A stretch of DNA of 64,000 nucleotides from Nematopogon swammerdamellus (lineage: Eukaryota > Arthropoda > Insecta > Lepidoptera > Adelidae). Each line of letters starts with the position of its first letter. Positions within the stretch are counted from its first letter, which is position 1. A program made the translations under genes and the position numbers. The DNA lies in assembly GCA_946902875.1 (NCBI GenBank), contig OX336339.1, positions 3,032,397 through 3,096,396 of the forward strand, given 5' to 3'. Below the pieces are notes generated by a model, which was not told the DNA's origin, did not search any database, and saw nothing but the letters and a program-made list of their open reading frames with translations. Shown one piece after another: positions 36,401 to 45,400 of this stretch.

Positions 36401-39400
36401 GATTTGTCATATGTACATTGTAACATTCCGCCAGTTCGATTATCACAGCGAAGAAGAACTGACAAGAAACTTCACTGGAAATTGTTTCAATGTACACTTA
36501 GTCTAATTTACAAAAATGTTTGCCACTGCCTAGACACGCATGTGCTGATTTGTGACATATGCAGCAATTCATGACAAAGTGAAAGCATTTTTACTATGAA
36601 ATTGTATGAAGTTATATACCCAAATACTACTGGTTTCTGTCACACACAAACCACCACATATTAATTGGCATAGGAGGTTTGTGGATGGCCATCTTCATGG
36701 AGTCCGAACTGCCCGAAATTGGCTACTTGAAGTTGGGAGCCTAATTTACCTAACAAAAATATTTCCTAATTTACCTAACAAAAATATACCTAACAAAAAT
36801 ATTTCCTAATTTACCTAACAAAAATATACCTAACAAAATTGGCTACTTGAAGTTGGGAGCCTAATTTACCTAACAAAAATATTTCCTAATTTACCTAACA
36901 AAAATATACCTAACAAAAATATTTCCTAATTTACCTAACAAAAATATACCTAACAAAATTGGCTACTTGAAGTTGGGAGCCTAATTTACCTAACAAAAAT
37001 ATACCTAACAAAAATATTTCCTAATTTACCTAACAAAAATATACCTAACAAAATTGGCTACTTGAAGTTGGGAGCCTAATTTACCTAACAAAAATATTTC
37101 CTAATTTACCTAACAAAAATATACCTAACAAAAATATTTCCTAATTTACCTAACAAAAATATACCTAACAAAATTGGCTACTTGAAGTTGGGAGCCTAAT
37201 TTACCTAACAAAAATATACCTAACAAAAATATTTCCTAATTTACCTAACAAAAATATACCTAACAAAATTGGCTACTTGAAGTTGGGAGCCTAATTTACC
37301 TAACAAAAATATTTCCTAATTTACCTAACAAAAATATACCTAACAAAAATATTTCCTAATTTACCTAACAAAAATATACCTAACAAAATTGGCTACTTGA
37401 AGTTGGGAGCCTAATTTACCTAACAAAAATATACCTAACAAAAATATTTCCTAATTTACCTAACAAAAATATACCTAACAAAATTGGCTACTTGAAGTTG
37501 GGAGCCTAATTTACCTAACAAAAATATTTCCTAATTTACCTAACAAAAATATACCTAACAAAAATATTTCCTAATTTACCTAACAAAAATATACCTAACA
37601 AAATTGGCTACTTGAAGTTGGGAGCCTAATTTACCTAACAAAAATATTTCCGAGCATCGATAAGAGCAACTTTTTTTTTGTATTGCGAATAAGTTGAGAG
37701 GCCATTCATCACATCACAATACAGAACAACACGCATACCCTGAAGAAGAATGTCTGAGTGTTCTGCAGGTCGACGCGCACGGCCGAAAGGCACGTGGTGA
37801 AGTTTCCATAAAAAATTCACAGGGTTCCCATACAAGGAACTAAAAAGTGTATGCGCGCAGGCCATCAACCGAAAAGAGTATGAAGCATTTTAACTAATCA
37901 CGAATTTTAACTATAATATGAAACATTTCATAAAAACGCCATTATGGATGGCGTGAGTGGCGCTGACCATGACATGGCGATACGGAACCCTCGGTGCGCG
38001 AGTTCGACTCGCACTTGGCCAGTATTTTGCAGGTGTCGCGGAAACGTTTTAGACTTCCGCGGACAAAACAAAAGGGGGATAGATTTTTCGTAAAAGTTTT
38101 ACCCGAAAAATCAAAGAAAATTAAAAAAAATAATCCTTTTTTTTATCTGGACCATCTGGCAACCCTGTTTTTTTTATTTCGAATTCAGCCATTCATCACA
38201 ACACAATTGAGAACAACACACATACCCTGAAGAAGAATGTCTGAGTGTTCTGCAAGTCGACGCTCACAGCCGACAGGCACGTGGTGAAGTTTCCATACAG
38301 CTTCCTGCAGTTGTCCAGGATCTGATTGCGGTCCAGCGTCAGCACCGGGTTCACCTCGCCCACCGCGTGGTAGGAGACGGCGCCCTCGCGGTTACCGACC
38401 AGCTCGCTGTTCGATATGTTGTGCTGAACGTCGCGATCTGTAAAGGCCCAGTATGGGAGAGGATTTGAAAATTTGCTGGGAATAAGAAGAATGCTCTCAG
38501 AAATTAGGGTAACTATCTGTGCAATGTCCCTTGGTGCTAGCTACTGTTAGCGCGCACGTTCGTGGCCTCTGTGGGCGGAGGCCGATAGATCTTTAAACGA
38601 TTATCCCTGTTTTGTCTTCGTACTTCAACCACGCAATAAAATCTTATTAGATAAAGAATTTAATGCCATAAATAAAAAAGAGGTTTCGTAAATGTCGTTA
38701 CTTTCAGAGATTGATCCACAACACTATACATTCCATTCTCGCTTTCCTGCCGGAGGCCACGAACGTACGCGCTGACTGTACCTCTACAAGCATTTGTGGC
38801 AAGACATGTGGGTGGAGGGTTAATAATTTTTTTTTTATGTAAACCAACATGTTTGCCTGTGCCGAGAGACCAATGGTGCATTCGACAGAGCCAAAAGCAC
38901 CTCTCCTCGCGAAACCACGCTCAGTTAGGTGCCATGCCAGCAGATTTAGCAACTGTCTAGCCTGTTAATACGACGTTTGAAAAAATCCAGGTTAAAGGGT
39001 TCGGGAAACACACTCGCCGGAAGACAGTTCCACACCCTAGCGGTGCGAAATAATAATAAAAAAAATTTAACTTCTTTTAATTTGTCCATAACTACCCATA
39101 ACAACATAAAAAACATAAAAATACAAAAAAAAAAAAAAATAAATAAACAATCAAAGAAACATTACAGACACAGCGAGGAGTGTATGTGGGACCACTATTG
39201 AAACATTCTCCCACATCCACCCCTCACCGCTGATTGAACAGTGCAATTCTCGGTCTTCAAAATACTATCTGCGAAACTGGCCAACCCTCTTCCATATTGT
39301 GGCCGAGTATCCATCCACTCTCGCCTCCGTAAACATCTCCGAGGCACTGCAGAACCTGAAGCCTGAAGCAGACTTCTCCATCGGACGATGGATAATGTGT

Positions 39401-42400
39401 TAAGTAATAAGGGTTCCATTTGCAATAGGAACCGACCTTATTTAGAAACAACTTAAACATAGACAATTAATTTGTATAGAGCAGCGGTTCTCAAACTTTT
39501 TTGGTGACGGACCCCTTTTGGAAAGCGAAATTTTTGACGGAGCCCTAAAATAAACAAAAATTAGTTTTTGTGCATTCTTGATTAATAATCATATTACAAT
39601 GTTACAGTTAATTACATAATATTATAATAATAAAAGAGAAAAATAATAGGAGGGAAAAAGAGAAGAAGTGACGTCTGCGCAGCCGAGCTGAATCGAGCCA
39701 GAGAGTGTATTTAAATATTTTTTTTCTCGTATTCTCGCGGAGCCCCCACTGAGGCTCCGTGGAACCCTAGGGCTCCGCGGAGCAGACTTTGAGTATGGCT
39801 GGTATAGAGTGTTAAAAAAAATGCCAAATGGCTAGGACTTTCCATAATATTTCAAATTAGAGGTTTTTACGATCTCAGTATTAAACTCAAAACAGTCCGC
39901 CGTGTATTGAAGAGACAGATAGAAACAAGGGACAGACAGTATAATAATTCGTTCTGACGGGTGAATAAATTAATCAACAAAGTGTACTCACTGAATCCAA
40001 TAGCAGATATAGGCAGTGTGACGATCTCAGCAATGAATCCGTGGTTCGACGATGCTCCGTTAGCGAACAGCTTCACACTCAAGCTGGGCCCCACGGTTCT
40101 GAACAGTTTCTTCTCGTCCGGAGAACCGTTCTCCATGTACCCGATCAAGGGAGCCGACACGTTGTATATATCTCCATCGTATAGAGAGAGCGAGTCTCTT
40201 TTCCCATAGTTCTGAGTGTGATTGAATAGGTTGTACTGTAAGAGTCTGAACCCGAAAGGCTTTACTCTGTAGACGCTCTTGAAGATCTTGACGCAGTTAA
40301 CGGGATTGTTGTCATACTTGTAGTAGATCAGAACTCTCTCTTCGACAGTGATCTCCTTCATCGTATCGCAGATGTCGATCATCGAGAAGAGATTGTAAGG
40401 CAGGTTGAGGTCCTTGAGCGGCGTGAAACTGGACTCGTCTGATTCTCTCCCCTCTCCGGTGAGTGAGATGGCGTTGATGCCTTCGCCGAGAACGTTGTGA
40501 ATGCCGTTGAACATCATATTTATTGTGTCGCTAGGAGAGATTAGGTTGATGCCGTGATGTGCGCACTTGCTTATATTGACATTGATAATCCGCGGATTCT
40601 TGACGATGCTTTGAATAGCCGGCGACTTTTCGTTGTGAAGTATACCAGCGCCGACTATGTTTATGTGTTCCAACACACTCTCAATTCTCTGAGTGGGCTC
40701 GTGCGTGTGAATGTCGTGAATCCTGTGCTCGTACAGAGAGTATTCGAACTCCGAATTAGTGAATCTGATGCCACCCCAGTATTCTTGATTCTCTTCCAAG
40801 TTTCGCGACCCGCAATGGATGAAGACGAATTCCGAATCCCATTTGCATTCGTGGCGATGACCGTACAGCTGACCATTTAGTCTGATGGGGCAATCCTCGT
40901 ACCGTGACTCCGTGCCTTTGCACTGTAGTGGCTCCGGCCACGACCAGATTCGAGACAGGGAATTGCTGTGGTATTCGATGCGGCGATCGTGAGAGAAGAA
41001 TGCATTTATAGGATCATAGCCGAGTTCTCTGCAGACCACTTGAGCGTTCCTTTCGGTGAAGCGATTGTCGCACATGGGGACCCACTGCAGGGTGGTTCTG
41101 TTGTAGTACTCGAGGAAACCTTCGTTTGTCTTTTCCACTAGGTTATTGTTGATGGAACAGTTCCTCCCGGTGCACAATCTTATTGAGTCCTGGACCATCA
41201 GTTGCTCTAACTGTCTTCGCTGAACTGGATGACCCCTTGAGTAATGTGTAAGTGCGCGCTTTTCTATTCGGTTCGTTTCCACGTTTCCAGTTATTGTAAT
41301 GGGTCGCATTCGAATAGGTGCCCCACTGAAGCCTTGCGCGCGCAGAGTGCCCATAACGAGTATGCCAACGTTAGGGGCAAACTCCATTACCACACCTGGA
41401 TTTATCGTTAAAGTAACTCCCGACATCACCGTTATGTCTGCCTTGATTATGTAAGGCGTGTCGCGAGGGTCTATAGTGAAGTCTTCCATAAGTCGACCTC
41501 CAAGATTGTTGACGTCCATTGGAGTGGAAGCAGTGAAGGAGACAGAGATGCTCGCCTCGAACGATTCCTCGAGGAGGTAGGGCTTGAAGGTGGCAATCGC
41601 GTGATTGTTCCAGTCGTCGAAGTCGAATATTCTCTTCTGTATGTCGGGTTCATCGGTTGAGCCCCACCAGTTCTCTGTCACATCGAGTAGGTTGTTTATT
41701 TTCGCAGTTTTAATTCCCGCCAGCAGGATGTAATCCTGCTCGTTGTTTCCGAAAATGTTTCGGCTGACTTTCACCTTCTGAATTCCCTTGAAACCCAATG
41801 TGTACGTGGGCTCGTTAGTCTGTAGCTGGAATCCTCGCATGACAGCCGCCATGTATTTGTTGTTTTTCACTTGATTGTACATAAACACGGCACTGACAAA
41901 TCCTAGAATCTCGCTCTGACTGTCAGCGTAAAACTCTATCATGTACTTTCCATTGTTGCGTTCGATAAGATTTCCATTTATTCGCATCTTTTTCTCCATC
42001 CCTCTAATAGAGATGAGTCCAGTGTGGCAGACGTTATCGGTGAAGATGTTCTTGGTTATGTTGACAGAGGAGTAATGACCGTCCACGGCGATGCCGAACA
42101 TGTTATTGTGTCGCCACGTGTTGTTGTTCATGTAAACCGAGTGGGTGAAGTTTTCGTTGTACTGCCATACGTAAGGAAGGCTTACGTCAAATCCGCCGCG
42201 CTTATTCCTCTCAATCGTGTTGTCTTGCATGATGTAGTGGTAGAGATTGTTGGAACTTCTCAAGTCACGGGCGAAATGGTATATACCCCTCCCATTATCG
42301 GTGATCAATGTGTCGTTGATCATAATAGTGATCTCTGTAATGTTACTCTCGTGGATGTCCCAAAACGGTGTATTGATGTAGATGGCTTCCTCCTTATTGT

Positions 42401-45400
42401 GTGCTATTTCACAGTTTAAGATTTTAATAGTTTCGTTTGCTTTTCGCAGGAAATGATCACCAATTTCGTTCAGATAGCGGTTATAATAAAACGCCCTCAG
42501 ACCTTTGGTGTTTCCTTTGATTTTCGTATTTGTAATCTGTAAGGTCGGAACGGGACCCTTCACAATACGGTTTCTTATGTCCTGAACGGGCGCCAAGATC
42601 GTACTGACCACGAGAACCACACCACCCAAGGCGGCACTGCCACTTTCGTACGTCATTACTACACTAAAGCTGCCGCTAGTCGTAGGGAATACGGAGAGGT
42701 CGCGATCTAAGCACCATTTATTGCTCTTCTCGTGTATATTCTGTGAGTCGTAGATGCAAATGTGTTCGGAAGAAAAGTTGTGAATGGGATTGAGCAGTTG
42801 AAGGCCAATAACATAGCCTGGATTACACTTAATGTTGTAGTTTTTTACTATTGTTGATCCATAATTCTTTGTGAAGACAATGTATCTCGTTTCTAGATTG
42901 TTGAGAGTGATGTCCGTTTGGTATTCAGGGATGATGATGGGGTTGTAGTGAGACTCATCAATGTTGAAGTCGGGAGCCATAATGAACCAGCCGGCGATCT
43001 CTCTCTGCTGCTGTGCACTGATGTGAGGGTTGTGAGAAATACCGGCTATCTCGTTGTTCTCGATAACGGATCCATATATTTTTAATCCGACCTGCTTGAA
43101 ACTGATGCCGCTGCCTCTGTTGTTACTAAACACGGAATTTTTCACTGTGTTCACTGCGTCTGAACCATATAAGTCTGAATACAGGACTCCCAGTCCATCG
43201 TGGTAGTTGTTGTCAATCTTAACGCTCTCCAAGCCGTGTCGGGCGAAGTCTATTTGCAGGGCAGGTTTGAAGACATTAGTTGAATAATCCAAGAGGCCAG
43301 CCTTTTCGACATGAATGTACTGAAGATCTGATCTCTCTGAGAGAACGCTGAATCGTATTCCTGCCCAACTCGTGTCATAGCACTTAATTCCCACATCATT
43401 CTCATGGGTGCAAGAATTCTCAAAGTCCTGCATAGTTTCTGCTTTGCATTTAGTAATATCTGTATCGAACTCTGAGCAGTCTACGTTTGATAAAATAATA
43501 TCTTCTGTCGTCCCCGCATTTGGTATTTGATTTCTCTCTAGAAACCAATCGTCGGGATTGAGAGCGAGACCGAGCTGATGGCAGACCAGAGCAGCGTTTA
43601 CAATGTTCCAGCGATAGTTGCACACGGTGCCCCATTTCTCATTAATCCTTACTTGTAATCGTCCTTCGTGGAAGGTCCTGCCGCCGAGAAGTCTTATGGG
43701 AACAATGGGTTCGACATCCACAGATGTTGTCATTTCATAATGTTCTGTGTATGTCTCGTATGTGACGCTATCGTTGTTCATGACGATCTCCTCTTTCAGT
43801 GTAAATACAATATCGTTCGGTTTCCTTCCCCTTGCGTCCAGTTTACCCGCAACCATCATGCCCACTGCGGGCGGGAATTTCAATGTTACTCCCGACGTCA
43901 AAATGAGTTTGCCACCAGGTCGAATGTTGATATCTCTCTCCACCTGATATTCCCCTGGTTTGAGAAGTTCGATACCGTCGACTTCCCCGCCCACGACGAA
44001 GGTGCCTGGAATGTTAAACTGTGGCACGTACATGGGGTTGTAGTTGATCTGAGTGGCTCCTGGGTTGCTGCTGTGCAGTAGATAGGGCAGATATATAATT
44101 TTAGCTAGGTTGTATCTATCCTTGCGATGGAACAATCTGTTGTAGACTTTCTCTTCTTCACCGTGACCGAGCCAGTTGTAGGTGCAGTTCAGTATTTTAC
44201 TCTGGTCTTCGAGGTGCGACCCTATTTCGTAGTGAGACTCGGGATTGTTGATAATGTTTCTGTATACATCGACATTGCTGGAGCCCAGTACTATGGCTGC
44301 GGCGACGCGGCTTCGCGGCGTGAGACGCGACACAACACCCTCTATCGCCTCGAACGGTTCTCTTATTCTATTGTCTCTTAGGTAGTTTCTAGTAAACAGA
44401 GCGTACTGGACATCGCTGTAGGGTGAAAGAGCCACGTTTACAACGAATGGTCCCCGATTCCCGTAAAAATGGTTGTACTGAATCAAAAATCTCGCTGGCA
44501 AGATTTCAAACTCCTCGTAAAGTCGCCAGTCGATTCGATTCAGTATAAGTATCGCCCCGTATGACCCGCTCTCGAAGAAGTTGTATTCGATTCGACCTAA
44601 TACATTGAGAGCTGGCTGGATTTTTATGGGTATCTTTTGACTTAGAACAAATCTGTTGTGACCTATTTGTAGATTGAGGAATTTCGATTCGTTGTTGTAC
44701 ATCCAGCTCGTCGATATATCTACAGAGTTCTCGAGGCTGTTGTTGAACCAGTTTCCGGTGATATTGATCCAACTCTCGCCTGAGTAGTTGCTGTGCATAA
44801 TACCAACGTCCAAGTTTCTAAATATTTCTGAATACTCGACAACGGTAGTCTGGTTAACTGGAATGTACTCGGACTCCGTACCCTGCGTGCTGTTGATCCA
44901 CACGGCTATACCGTATCCTTGGTTCGAGCTCAGAGTGCTTCTGGAGATGTTTCTGTTGCCGCCCGTGCAGGTGATGTTGATTCCGTCGCCCTGGTTGAAG
45001 GATATTCTACTTTCGGTAACGTTGACGTCTCCGGCCCCGCTGACGACGTGTAGACCCGCCACGTGATTGTTATTGGATATAGACGACCGATGGATGTGAA
45101 CTTGAGATCTCAGATTTTCGACGGCCACTCCTCTTCCATTGTTGTCGGATATAACTGTATCAGTCACGTTAAGATCATAGGTTTTTCCAACGCCAGAAGT
45201 CAGCCGAAGGAACCCGGTGATGCTCGTTCTTGTGTTCGCGTGAAACTGAATAAACATTTTATTTCTGGTTGTTGTGACGCTCTGCGGGCGTGAATGGTTT
45301 CTAATACTAAAAGAGAGAAGAAGTCGATCGTTTGAAGAGAGCCCGTCGTAAACGGAGATTTGTCCTGTGTGGTTGTTGTTAGTCATCAATTTGAGGAAGC

